Source: Branchipolynoe longqiensis (taxonomy: Eukaryota; Annelida; Polychaeta; Phyllodocida; Polynoidae). Taken from it: 64,000 nucleotides of DNA. Each line of letters begins with the position of its first letter. Position 1 is the stretch's first letter. The notes beneath the pieces were generated by a model. That model did no database searches and had not been told where the DNA came from. It saw only the letters and a list, made by a program, of their open reading frames with translations. The translations under genes and the position numbers were made by a program. This document shows, piece by piece, positions 52,174 through 62,887 of this stretch. The stretch lies in contig CM059191.1 of the NCBI GenBank assembly GCA_030323885.1, positions 106,188,844 through 106,252,843 on the forward strand, read 5' to 3'.

Positions 52174-52658
52174 TGTTGCGGATTCCGAGGGACACCAGTT
52201 TGCCAGGGACACATCGCTTCTGCACATGCGTCAAAATCGAACAGCGTCATCACTAACCTTATAAATTTAATATAATGTTTTTGGTAAAGATGTTTTCTAT
52301 ATGTGTACCAAACGATTTGTTTCCAGATGGTGTAATTTGAGAGATATTTGACTTCTTGTGTATTTTCTGTATGAAGATTGCTCACGGCCATTGACAATGC
52401 CTTGAGTTTGACGCTACGCGCAGTGCAAAACGTTAGTTTTATTCAAAAATAATAGAATTCAAGAACCCTAACCGTATAAATTTAATATAGACTTTATGGT
52501 AAAGATGTTTTCTATATGTGTAGCAAACGATTTGTTTCTAGATGGTGTAATTTGGGAGATATTTGACTTCTTCTGTATGAAGATTTGCTCACGGCAGTTA
52601 ACAATGCATTTGAATGGAAGTGTCCCTGGCAAACTGGTGTCCCTCGGAATCCGCAACA
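52174..52658 (-). mobile_element. MITE with TGTTGCGG termini and 4-bp TSD, copy C
   Basis: 485 bp, inverse orientation to copy A, with the same inverted termini and the target duplication CCGC at 52170-52173 and 52659-52662. Two internal units are present in inverse order. Confidence 0.8.
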
Positions 52659-53030
52659 CCGCCTGCACGAACGAACCCGACACTCTCGGCTCGATCAGTA
52701 TCAACAAACCAACCAACTTTTGTCACAAGGACGAACCGAACAACCTTTGCCACAGGGACAAACTATTTAAACGAACAAACCCGGCACTCCCGGTACGACC
52801 TAACGAACCAACCAGTCATCACAGGAATGAACACTCTTGACAAACAAAAACCCACGTTCATCTGAGGCGAACAAGAAACTACGTGTTTGAACCTAGCTTG
52901 AAAACACTACACCTGTGGGTTTTCTGGGAAGGTATTCTGAATGTACTACACCGGTACCAATGGACGAACCAACTCCTCGCCACCGGGACGAACCGTTTGG
53001 ACAAATAAGCCCGGTGTAGCAGGAAATCGC
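52659..53030 (+). repeat. Dispersed monomer repeat, GACGAACCAAC type
   Basis: Repeating units of roughly 60 bp built of GACGAACCAACACGTCA, CACAGGGACGAACAA and CCCGGCACTCCCGGTA blocks. Related arrays lie at 54717-54880, 61708-62010 and 62170-62250. No coding function seen. Confidence 0.6.
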
Positions 53031-53165
53031 AAACCCTGTAAATCGCAAACCCCCACTTGTGATTTCCTAGGAAATCGCAAACCCCCATGCCATATATGGG
53101 CATGGGGGGTTTGCGATTTCCTAGGAAATCGCATATCCCCCCTGGAGATCGCAAACCCCCCATTC
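53017..53165. repeat. Cluster of AAATCGCAAACCCC motifs with large hairpin
   Basis: At least six copies of GGAAATCGCAAACCCC in both orientations. 53062-53129 is a near-perfect inverted repeat (arms of about 30 bp ATTTCCTAGGAAATCGCAAA..., loop ATATAT, one bulged G). Confidence 0.8.
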
Positions 53166-53235
53166 GGCGGCGGCGGCGGCGATTTGTTTACTTTACGTTC
53201 GTCGAATTTAGGGTTAAATTGGTCAAATTTCACTG

Positions 53236-54179
53236 TCTGTTTTTAATACTTTCAGCGTAAATTGCTCTTAGGTTACATTAAATACTTCAGATCTTCCTCT
53301 TCAATCGCGCATTAAGATATTTTTAATCGATCCAATGAAAGCTTTTAGATGTATTTTACAAAAATAAATGCTCTGCATAGGCATATAATTAAACACGCGA
53401 ACATGGAATTTTATTGAATCAAAAGTCATGTAAAAGGCAATGAGTAATGTCAGATCAATGTGTTTTAAGGTAAGTTCGACTCAGGCCCTCAACCCTTGCG
53501 TTTGATTGTTCGTTTTGATGGGTTGGGTGGGCGGCTGAGCTGGAGGCGTGGTGTTGGTCGTCTGACTGCCCGGTTGGTAGTGGCTGGAGCAGTGAGCTGC
53601 TCAGGTTATATAGGTGGTATGTAGGTCAGGCAGGGCGTGAGTCTCGCGAGGCGAGATCGTGACGTCAGCGTCCCGTGTGGTAGTTCTGCCTGTCTCCGGT
53701 AGGGTTTTTAGTTCGTGGGTTTGAGTTCAGATGGCGCCACCGTCGGGTCGGATGGGTGGAGCATGGTGTGGGTCTCGCGGGGCGAGATCGTGACGTCATG
53801 GTCCCGTGTGGTAGTTCTGCTTGTCTCCGGCAGGGTTTCTATATGGTGGGTTTGAGTTCAGATGGCGCCACCATCGGGTCAGAAGGGTGGAGGGAGGATG
53901 TGTGGGCAGGGGGGGGGGGAGGGTAGGGCTCCTCGTGCGCGCGTAAATTATCCATGTTGGTTGCCCATCATGAACCATTGCTGCAGTCAGCAGTGTTTAC
54001 CCTTCGCGAAGGGTAAAATACGGCAATGCTATGTCTATGTGGAGCATTTATTTTTGTAAAATACATCTAAAAGCTTTCATTGGATCGATTAAAAATATCT
54101 TAATGCGCGATTGAAGAGGAAGATCTGAAGTATTTAATGTAACCTAAGAGCAATTTACGCTGAAAGTATTAAAAACAGA
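53236..54179. mobile_element. Fold-back-like element with 138-bp inverted repeats
   Basis: The left arm 53236-53373 and right arm 54042-54179 are near-perfect reverse complements. The interior is more GC-rich and includes a 131-bp tandem duplication (53642-53772 and 53773 to about 53890, each with GGCGAGATCGTGACGTCA and AGATGGCGCCACC). No transposase ORF. The 60-65 codon frames inside are not convincing. Confidence 0.7.
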
Positions 54180-54214
54180 GATAATAGTGAAAGTTGGGAT
54201 ATTCTGAGTGTCAG

Positions 54215-54420
54215 TGCCAGTGCATTGTCAATGGCCGTGAGCAATCTTCTTACAGAAAAAGTGAAATATCTCTAAAAATACACCACCCAGAGACAAACCG
54301 CTTGGTACACATATAGAAAACATATTTAATGAATAGATTATATTAGATTCATATGTTTAGGCTTCTGCATTTCTATTAATTTTGAATAAAATAAACGTTT
54401 TACACTGCGCGTACGGGCAA
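54215..54420 (+). repeat. Partial copy of the MITE interior
   Basis: CATTGTCAATGGCCGTGAGCA to CACTGCGCGTAC matches one internal unit of the TGTTGCGG MITE (48571-48777) without recognisable termini. Confidence 0.65.
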
Positions 54421-54619
54421 ACTCAGTGGCAGTGTGCCTTCGTTCTGCAGCCGAGCTGCGCGCGCATACACAATGTTTACAAACATTGAAAGGCATCTAT
54501 GTGGCGGTAGCCTTAATAACGCTTCGAATTTAGGGTTAATTTAATGAAATTTCACGATTTGAGTATATAATTCTGTTAAATATGGTCGCATTGAATAGAT
54601 TTGGCCCGAATCGGTCCCA

Positions 54620-54716
54620 AAACACAGGGGGGTTTGCGATTTCCAGGGGGGGTTTGTGATTTCCTAGTAAATCGCAAACCCCAGGGTGTGCAATTTCCAG
54701 GGGTTTGCGATTTACT
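54620..54716. repeat. Second cluster of GGGGTTTGCGATTTCC motifs
   Basis: Five copies, four in one orientation (about 54630, 54650, 54690 with TGTGCAATTT variant, 54704) and one inverse (about 54668), next to GACGAACCAAC monomers at 54717, the same association as at 52.9-53.1 kb. Confidence 0.75.
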
Positions 54717-54885
54717 GCCACACCGGTACTCCCGGTATGATCTGATGAACCAATACGTCACCACAGGGACAAACAACCTGGGCGAACAAGCCCGACACTC
54801 CCGGTACGGTTTGACGAACCAACACGTCACTACAGGTACGAAAAATCCGAACGAAAAAACCCTGTACTCCTGGTACACATATGTG
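54717..54885 (+). repeat. Dispersed monomer repeat, GACGAACCAAC type
   Basis: About two and a half monomers of the same family as 52659-53030, ending at the solo LTR target site. Confidence 0.55.
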
Positions 54886-54890
54886 CACAT

Positions 54891-55081
54891 TGTGAAAGTA
54901 AAACGTCTGAACACTTTTACTTCTGGATACTGCATGGTTTATTCACGGCCCAGGGCTCGCTTCACCTGCCGGCTAAACTTTCCATGACGTCATCTCATTA
55001 GCATATTCCTTTGTCTCAAAGTCTGCATCTCGTTAACATATATTAGTCACACACCTATACCCATAGTACGCATATATCACA
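54891..55081 (-). mobile_element. Solo Gypsy LTR with 5-bp target duplication
   Basis: 191 bp, the same family and length as 45597-45787. Flanked by CACAT at 54886-54890 and 55082-55086, so an element integrated here and its internal part was lost by LTR recombination. Confidence 0.85.
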
Positions 55082-55184
55082 CACATTATTGTAGGTCCAC
55101 AAAACTCCGATTAGTTACACAACCCATGTGGATTGCATCAATCGGTTTACTAATCTCTTTAATAATGTCCCGACGGTTTTCCAG

Positions 55185-56338
55185 TCGCAGTGGGCGGCCA
55201 CGCCAGACGTTCCGCTACTACGAGGGACTCGATGCCATTCTGGGCACGAGACCCACAGCTGTTCCCGTTCACTACATGGACACAGACGCCCTCTCGATGG
55301 AACAAGGTAAGGGCAACCATACTGTACCGTGTATTGAAATGATTTTTTAACAAAACTGCGCGCACACATCAATTGCAAACGACACAGAACTGTACATAAA
55401 ATAATAGAGATGAAGTAGTATCCTACCTAATGAACCTGTCTACATGATTCGAACTAGGTGAGTTGCTTTACTGGTAACTTCTAACCAACTTTACCGACAT
55501 CGATATTTAACATGATGGAAACATGGTTTAAAACTCGGCCATACTCGCATATGATTACTAATGTAAACACATATAACCGGGCAAAAACAATTAGCTGTAA
55601 ACCCACTATTTTGACAAGTGCTGTACGATTGGCACTGTACACAATCGGGCTATACATGTATAGACAACAAATTAGAATACGCGCGAAACTTGTTTAAAAA
55701 ATCCCTACTAGTTTCGGCGATTTAGAGGTTTATTCGACCCAAAGTTTTTGTCCATGGACGCGGGTATATTGACCAATGTTGTTCAAGTAACAAAGCACAT
55801 ATGGTACAAATACATGTAAACCAAGTGAGGGGCAATCCGCTTAATTAATGTCCGTCAGGAACCTTTTTACATCACAGCAACTACGGGAGGACATTCTGGT
55901 TGTACTTTAGACCAACGCTGTTGTTATTCCAGCCCTGCAGAAATGAAAGACCAAAGGCGTGGGGAAGAACGAGCGGGTGATGGATAACCTCATCACCCAA
56001 TTCATCACCACACAGAAGGAGTCAGCCACCCTGTTCCAGCAACACAAACAAAGGCAGATGGACAGGGAAATGGAGATGGAGGAACGGCGGCTGACAAGGG
56101 AAATGGAGATGGAGGAGAGGCGGCAGGAAAGAGAGATGGAGAACCAGGCACAGCACAGGAAGCATGAAGAGCGGTTGGTCCAGCTCATAATGTCCTTCCA
56201 CCGTCGGTCGCCACCCCGTCAACAACAATTCCAAAGTGCCACAACGGATGGGGTTATGCGCATCACCCTCCTGACCCCACAACAACAACCTGGACCCTCT
56301 AACATCAGCCCAAATTCTAGTTTTTTTAAATATAAATA
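55185..56338 (+). CDS. PIF/Harbinger Myb/SANT-like accessory protein (5' partial)
   Basis: Two visible exons. Exon 55185-55306 follows an acceptor TTTTCCAG and encodes RPRQTFRYYEGLDAILGTRP, the end of a Myb/SANT-like (trihelix/MADF-type) fold, closing at donor AACAAG/GTAAGG. The next exon begins at about 55957, after an AG that keeps phase 1, and encodes a long Gln/Glu/Arg coiled coil (KQRQMDREMEMEERR, KHEERLVQLIMSF) to a stop at 56336-56338. Harbinger elements carry such a DNA-binding partner beside the transposase. The second acceptor is chosen by frame and is less certain. The 5' exon encoding the first helices was not found. Confidence 0.6.
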
Positions 56339-57177
56339 ACCTGTATATATGTTGGAATTGTATATAACATTTGTGTGCTCCGAGTAGTGTAAATAGGTAT
56401 AGCGCAATTTATGTCGGTAACTTTAGGAAACAGGATATTCAAAATTTAACTTGCATCTACATCATTTCATAACACTCTATTTTTTTTTTCATTTTTGCAT
56501 TAATCTTTACCTTTCCTACTTGTCATTCTAATAAAATGTACTCATAATTCCCTTTATGACTCGTTTGTTCCATGTTTTATACACACTTACATATGACATG
56601 CTGTTTGCCAGGTTATAACAACAGGAAGAGAACTAATTTAAATATTTCCATACATGCCACGTGTGCAAATAATACGCTGAAGAAATACATATTTTCCAAT
56701 ATATTAGCAGTGTGTAGCGTAACTAATAATTGAGTGTCACATCCAACATCGTTTACCTTAAAGATTAGTTACCATTGTGACAACATCAAACTGAAAACCT
56801 AAAAATCAAACTTAAACAAAATTTGTTTACACCTGTAGCCGGTTCATCAATGAAATGATATTATATAGTGTGACGTGCTTAAACTGCTTCAAGTAAACCG
56901 CTACCGTCCACACAAGCAACATGCGCCGACTTAAGTTAGTTCGCCTCATATATACTACCTCGCGAAGTGGTTTACTTGAACCAAACAAGATGGGGGCGAC
57001 TTAGCCTTAAATCGCCTCAGCGTAGTGTGTACATGACCAATTTGAGTCGAACTAAAGGACCCGATTTATATGACGCGGCTTAACTGGGCCGTGTTATAGT
57101 TTCTCGCAGTGTGTGCTGCGCAAAACTATGTGCCTAAAGTAACGGGTTGGTTAAAAATGTGAAACTCCAAAATTGAT
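56339..57177. other. Spacer between the convergent Harbinger genes
   Basis: AT-rich 3' regions, then at 56870-57100 a GC-balanced repeat with GCTTAAACTGC, GTCGAACTAAAGGACCCG and ATTTATATGACGCGGCTTAA. It resembles sequence with CTTCATATAAATCGC at 61.6 kb. No gene. Confidence 0.45.
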
Positions 57178-58129
57178 TTACCCACTAAAATAGGACATAA
57201 ACGTGTCATGTATATCCTCCCCATTGCCATCACCTTGCACGTTGTGCGCCACGTTGTCTGGTTGGTCGTTGGGCCCCTCGTCCCACTCCAGGTTGAAATC
57301 CTCCTTGTGTACTTCGCATATATTATTTAATGTGAAGCACACAAGGATGACTGTGGTTACGTCTTCAGTGCAAATGTCCGTCCGTCTCTGCAGTATCCTC
57401 CACCGTGCTTTGCATCGCCCGAAAGTGTTCTCAATCGTCATACGGGCATGCGACAGTCGGTAGTTAGAGTTACTCTGGTCCCTGGTGAGTCGGCCCATGT
57501 CAGAAAACGCTTTCATCAACCAGGGACGCAGCGGGTAAGCCGGGTCGCCGAGAATGACGAGAGGGACGGTTGTATTCCCAAGCTGTCAGGGAAGAACACC
57601 CCCGCCTCAGCTTTCACAAATATAGACGAGTTGGCCAACACGCGCGCATCGTACACCCTACCTGGCCAACCGGCAGCAATGTTCATCACTTGATATTGAT
57701 GGTCGCACATCACTTGAGCCACAATCGAGTAATAGCCCTTGCGGTTATGGTAGTCTGTGTGGTGCTGCCGGGGGGCCATGATGGGGATGTGGGTGCCATC
57801 TATCACTCCGGCACAGTTGGGAAAGCCAAAGCGTGATTCGAACCCCTCGGTTATCTCTGTCAAGCGAGCAGCATTTGGCATCTTGATGTACTGTGGCAGG
57901 AGGATGCGCACGATCGCAGCGCAGGTGTCATGGAATATGGCGCAGCATGTACACTTTGCTATGCCAAATAGATGCCCCACGCCCCGATAACCCGCTCCTG
58001 TCGCCAGCAACCAGAGGGTCACTGCCACCCGCACTTCGACCGGAATGCACCTAAAATTAGTCAACCAAACAAAAAAACCCATATCAGAATTGGTCCGGGT
58101 GTAATTGACAACAGCATAAATTGTCCATT

Positions 58130-58468
58130 ACACATTCAATATCAAAACACACAGCTGAAAATATAAGTTAATCCTACATGCACATGCTACACGTGTAAAC
58201 ACCCAATCTACACTGAGCTACTACAGGTCTAATCTGCTCACCGGCCTAATCAGCCGACCTGACCTACTTAAATTAGCTGCACTGTTTACATTTGGCAACG
58301 ACGCTGACCTACTTTGTGTCTGCCCGACCGGCTCAGGCCGCCCCCCCCCCCCATAGGCGCCCTGATAATCTGCACTCGGTTTCTATATAACATATTACCT
58401 GACTCGTTCAAAATTTGATATTCTCTCCCCGAAATACCAGTCCGACCCAAAATAACCCCTTTTTGACA
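58130..58468 (-). pseudogene. Gypsy pol 3' fragment inserted in Harbinger intron
   Basis: Diverged relative of 45985-46290 (end of the Gypsy integrase ORF), recognisable by GGTCTAATCTGCTCACCGGC and TGATATTCTCTCCCCGAAAT. It has a C run at about 58341-58352 and no open frame. Confidence 0.7.
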
Positions 58469-59052
58469 ATAGCATACTATTTTCGATGTGAAGTTACTCG
58501 TGCTATCAACCTAGAAAATCAACCTCCTGTATAAAATGGGCACCCATATAGGCACAGAGTTGGTGAAATGGGACAGAAAATAAACATACAAAATCCCGGC
58601 CACATAATGCTGTCCATGTTACTTTTAAAGTGCATTCAAGTAGATACCATATTATATAGTTGAACTCAAAGGTAGCGGGCTATCAATAACACATATGTAA
58701 AGATTCAATCCTACTTCGTACAATCCGAAATTACGGTATCTCATCATTGACCCGTTCTTTGCTAAAGGTAGTACTTATGGTTGGTTTAGACCCCTACTTC
58801 ACTAGTATGGGTTGAATATTGTATTTACAACTAACGTAGCAGTAGCACCGTACCTCCGCATATTGGTGTCGGCGTGGCCAATGTGGATCCGCAGTTTCTC
58901 CACGATATGCTTGAATGTGGCCCTCCGCATTCGGAAATTGGCCAGCCATTCCTGATCGCCAAACGTAAGGAGAACAATGTCCCTCCACCAGTGGCAAGAC
59001 CTGGAAGAGTAGTGATGGGGGAGAACATGTAGGTAAACAGACAAGACGACAA

Positions 59053-59128
59053 TGGCAACTACTTCGCTTCATGTAGTTCGGGTTATATAAATCGCCCTAA
59101 ACTTCCCCGCATTGTTGAATAAAAACAC
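59053..59128. repeat. Direct repeat flanking the TIR element, left copy
   Basis: GGTTATATAAATCGCCCTAA with flanks (about 75 bp) recurs, diverged, at 60565-60640. It may be an old duplication produced when sequence was inserted. Confidence 0.5.
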
Positions 59129-59129
59129 C

Positions 59130-60502
59130 GGGCCTATATGCAGGAGTCGGTGGTAGCGGGTTTTGGTGTTACAGCCTACTACCGGGTAGCTATCGCCGAC
59201 GTCGGGAACTGTGTCAAGTGCTAAGCAGGAGCGCATAACACTTTGATTATAGCTACACGTGAAGTTATTTATAGATTTGGGAAATCCCTCTGCATCTGTA
59301 CCATGGCTCTGTCTGTGTCTGTGTGTGTGTGACTCTGTGTCTGTGTGTGTGTCTCTATGTGTGTGTCTGTGTCTCTGTGTCTCTGACAAAGAGACACACA
59401 CAGACACATATACACACACAGACACACACAGAGACACACACAGACACAGATACACACACAGAGACACACACAGAGACACAACACAGAGACACAACACAGA
59501 GACACACACACAGAGACACACACAGAGACACACACATAGACACACACAGAGACACACACACAGAGACACACACACAGAGACACACACACAGAGACTTACA
59601 CACAGACACAGAGACACACACACAGACACAGAAACACACAGACACACACAGACACAGAGACACACACACAGACACAGAAACACACACAGAGACACACACA
59701 CACAGACACACACACAGAAACAGAAACACAGAGACACACACACACAGACACACACACAGACACACACAAAGACACACACACACAGACACACACACAGACA
59801 CAGATACACACACATAGACACACACAGAGACACAACACAGAGACACACACACAGACACACACAGACATACACACACAGACACAGAAACACACACACAGAG
59901 ACACACACACAGACACAGAGACACACACACAGACACACACACAGAAACACACACACAGAAACACAGAGACACACACACAGAGACACACACAAAGACACAC
60001 ACACACAGACACACACACAGAGACAGAGATACACACACATAGACACACACAGAGACACAACACAGAGACACACACACAGACACACACACACAGACATACA
60101 CACACATACACAGAAACACACACAGAGACACACACACAGACACAGAGACACACACACACAGACACACACACAGAAACACAGAGACACACACACACAGACA
60201 CACACAGACACACACACACAGAGACACAGATACACACATGGCTCGCCCTGCGTCACCCATCACCGGGACGCCGCCCGCCCAGCGGGGGGCGCTCACTTAC
60301 AAGCTGCCCCCCCCTCCTTACCCCCCTAATAAACTCGCTATACCTCCTATCTATCAGAGGTAAGGTACCACCGGGTAAGCCTTTGGTGTTAGGCCTATCA
60401 CCGACTCGCGCATCCAACTTTTCGCCGCTACCCGGGAAATTCCCGGCTACCACCGTTTCGGCTCGCTACCACCGAATACCACCGACTCCTGCATATAGGC
60501 CC
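59130..60502. mobile_element. TIR element containing a 930-bp CACAGA minisatellite
   Basis: Perfect 26-bp inverted ends GGGCCTATATGCAGGAGTCG... (59130-59155 and 60477-60502). More distant subterminal similarity (TAGCTACCCGG, GTGTTAGGCC) is also present. No transposase. Most of the interior is simple sequence. It lies within intron 1 of the Harbinger transposase. Confidence 0.65.
59305..60236. repeat. (GACACACACA)n-type minisatellite array
   Basis: About 930 bp of CACACACAGAGACACACACA variants. The first 90 bp (59312-59390) are the inverse strand (GTGTGTCTGTGTCTCTG), so the array starts as a hairpin-forming inverted repeat. All long frames across it are artefacts. Confidence 0.95.
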
Positions 60503-61285
60503 AGAAGGGTAGGTCATAACAATTTATTGTAGATATCACCACGACACAACACTGGAGAGTGCCAACTAGTTCGATTCATGTACATCGGGTTATATAAATC
60601 GGCCTAAGCTGCGCCGCATCGTTCAATAAAACCGCCCAAACAATTCAATGAAATGAGTGCAAGGCAGAGGTGACCACTGGTGAGCCTGTCACTATAGTGC
60701 CAAAGTCGCGCAACCCCTGAGACTTTCTGTTTCAAAATTAACCACTTTCGAAGTATACTACCTTGCTAATATTTGGTATAATGTGAGAAAAGACATTAAT
60801 AATCTGGGCCATATATTTGGTATTTATGCCCAACCTGATTTGTAACTGATTTGACCATCCACAAATGAGTCCACATGATTAAAATTGTTTAAAAGTTTAC
60901 AATTTTGTCACGAACGAACCATTCACCAGAAATCCACAATTCTAAAACTAGGACATTCACAAAGCTTTCCTTTATATGTGGTGATCCTGATTCCCCGATC
61001 CCCCCACCTGTTAGCCTATGCGAAGCGATTTGGGTAGAGATGTTGACAACCGTTCGCGCACTCCCGATCACACCGATCGGTGACAACACGGAAGCGGCGC
61101 AGCGCGTCGATGTCAACATACCTACTGTACTGTAAGTATGGGGTGGATCTGTTATTTACATGTAGGTGGGCTTATGTGATAAGAATTAAATGTACATTTG
61201 AGCACGACAACACACTGGATAGTGGAAACTAGTTGGATTCATGTAAAGGCGACGTAGGTCAACACAAAACAGGTCACGTGACTGC
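60503..61285. other. Harbinger intron 1 remainder, no gene seen
   Basis: Contains the right copy of the 75-bp direct repeat (60565-60640) and a related ACACTGGATAGTGGAAACTAG segment at about 61210. Nothing coding is supported. Confidence 0.45.
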
Positions 61286-61554
61286 CTACCTTTCCCGCGT
61301 CCACTGCACCCTCTCCGGCCGAGCTTGCAGACCCAACAGCACTATCAGTTGCATGACAAATGCTCGCCGCTGATCTTCCTGCCACTGAAAGAATCGCTGG
61401 GCTCTCCGCGACGACCGCCTAACAATCCTTGCCATGTTGGCTCGTGAACGACGAAATATGTCGCGTCTTGACACCGCTTGTTGTGCAGTGAACATCATTA
61501 ACATCCGCTCGCTACGTTGTCTGCCATTGTTGTTTGCAATAAACGGTCATGCGC

Positions 61555-61704
61555 AGATATGCACTTCCGCCTTAAATCGCTTTATGTACTGCCCGTGTAA
61601 ACGCGACACACTTTCAAACTCGGTCCGTGTAAACGCGCCACTAATTCGCTTCATATAAATCGCTTTGTCTAATTCACTTTACAATTCCCCGTGTAAACAC
61701 AGCT
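61555..61704. repeat. Candidate Harbinger terminal region
   Basis: Contains repeated CCGTGTAAACGCG / CCGTGTAAACACAGC blocks ending in CTTAA at about 61703. PIF/Harbinger ends usually abut a TWA target, so this could be the element's right end, but no matching left end was found near 55 kb. Confidence 0.35.
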
Positions 61705-62310
61705 TAAGAAACTGAACCTGATGAACCAACATGTCATCACCGGGACAAAAATCTTGACAAACAAAAATCCCCACTACTACAGTGCCACATACTCAGAAAG
61801 ACTAACATCCAAGAAACAGAACATAGCGCAGCTTGAGGCCATAAACCCATCTGAGGCGAACAAAATCCGGCACTCGCAGTACTCGCAGTACCAACAAACC
61901 AACCAACCTTTGCCATGGGGACAAACTATTTTGACGAACAAACCCGGCACTCCCGGTAAGACCTGACAAACCAACACATCATCACAGGGACGAACAAAAA
62001 CCCACTTTCATGTAAGGCAGGCAGATCAGCCACTAGCAGCACCAACAAACAAAATACTCTGCGCATGCGCCAGAGAAATCTGGCTATTTACTTCCCAGAA
62101 AAGTACTGACATTATAATTAAGCCAAACATGGCAAGTACATTGCATGTGCCACCTACTCAGAGAGAGCAACATCTAAGAAACTGAACCTGAAGAACCAAA
62201 ACGTCACCACGGGGACGAACAATCTTGACGAACAAACCACCTACCCAGAGAGACTAACATCTAGGAAACTGAACATAGCACAGCTTGAGGCCATAAACCT
62301 TATCGCGGCA
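61705..62310 (+). repeat. Mixed monomer repeats (GACGAACCAAC and GAAACTGAACATAGC types)
   Basis: Three or more GACGAACCAAC monomers alternate with segments AGAGACTAACATCTAGGAAACTG and AGCTTGAGGCCATAAACC, which recur at about 61795-61855 and 62240-62300. A further segment with GCGCATGCRCCAGAGAAATC recurs at 62060 and 62425. No coding evidence. Confidence 0.6.
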
Positions 62311-62486
62311 CCTAAGTCACTCACACCAGGTGAGACTCACCTCTACACGATCGATGTGAACACCGACAGCGAAGGTTCGCAACAGGTCCTCACTCAGGTG
62401 CGGGGAGATGCCCAATACTCGGCGCATGCACCAGAGAAATCTGGCTATTTGCCGCCCAGAAAGTACTGACATTATAATAAAGCGCA

Positions 62487-62580
62487 AACATGGCAAGGAC
62501 ATTCCATTTGCAGACGCTCTAGGCCAGATGCCATTCGACCTGGCTGCAGAGCACCTCGCCTATGCATACTTCGAAGAATG
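62487..62580 (+). pseudogene. Possible retroelement RNase H end fragment
   Basis: A short frame with HGKDIPFADALGQMP, resembling the GKxxxxADALSR motif that ends Gypsy RNase H domains, then a stop at 62578-62580. Too short to be sure. Confidence 0.35.
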
Positions 62581-62887
62581 AACATTATACCCTGTTCACA
62601 TTGACCTTGACCACGTCCTAACGACCACACTCTAACCTGGAGAGACCTCTAATTACCTTTCTCTCCAGGGGACTCTGCCCCCCCCCCCACCACAGAAGAC
62701 TCGTGGCAATGATGGAGGCAGACTTTCCGATAGCACCTGGAAGAACAAGAACCGCTAGGCTATCAATTACATAACTACATGAACAGCATGAAGCAGACCC
62801 GCTACGACCATCATAATACAACACCATGTCGTACCTTCCCCATCTGAGTGATGATGACCTGGCATCTCCCGGCGCAGTACGAAACTG

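Larger units (their letters stand above)
57178..61504 (-). pseudogene. PIF/Harbinger transposase (HARBI1-like), three exons, frameshifted
   Basis: Minus-strand exons 61504-61290, 59000-58854 and 58050-57178. Junctions are phase 2 with donors GGAAAG/GTAGGC and CGGAG/GTACGG and acceptors CTCTTCCAG and ACTAATTTTAG. Exon 1 is a basic N-terminus. Exon 2 gives WWRDIVLLTFGDQEWLANF and ends TNMRR. Exon 3 gives CIPVEVRVAVTLWLLATG, the DDE-like AGVIDGTHIPI and WPGRVYDARVLANS. A frameshift near 57530-57590 moves the last part (GDPAYP-like, then ENTFGRCKARWRIL) to another frame ending at 57178. The domain set is complete but the ORF is broken. Introns host a Gypsy fragment and a TIR element. Confidence 0.75.

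Noticed and set aside
54738..54780. CTGATGAACC...GGGACAAAC in the monomer repeat as a hammerhead-like motif
   Set aside because: The second core box is not GAAAC and the intervening bases do not pair; left as a repeat only.
55115..55378. Minus-strand frames over the Myb/SANT-like exon
   Set aside because: Antisense of a recognised exon with acceptor and donor on the plus strand.
59069..60329. Several open frames of 160-395 codons on both strands made of Cys-Val-Ser or His-Thr-Asp repeats
   Set aside because: They are the six-frame readout of the CACAGA minisatellite, which lacks stop codons; no domain or start context.
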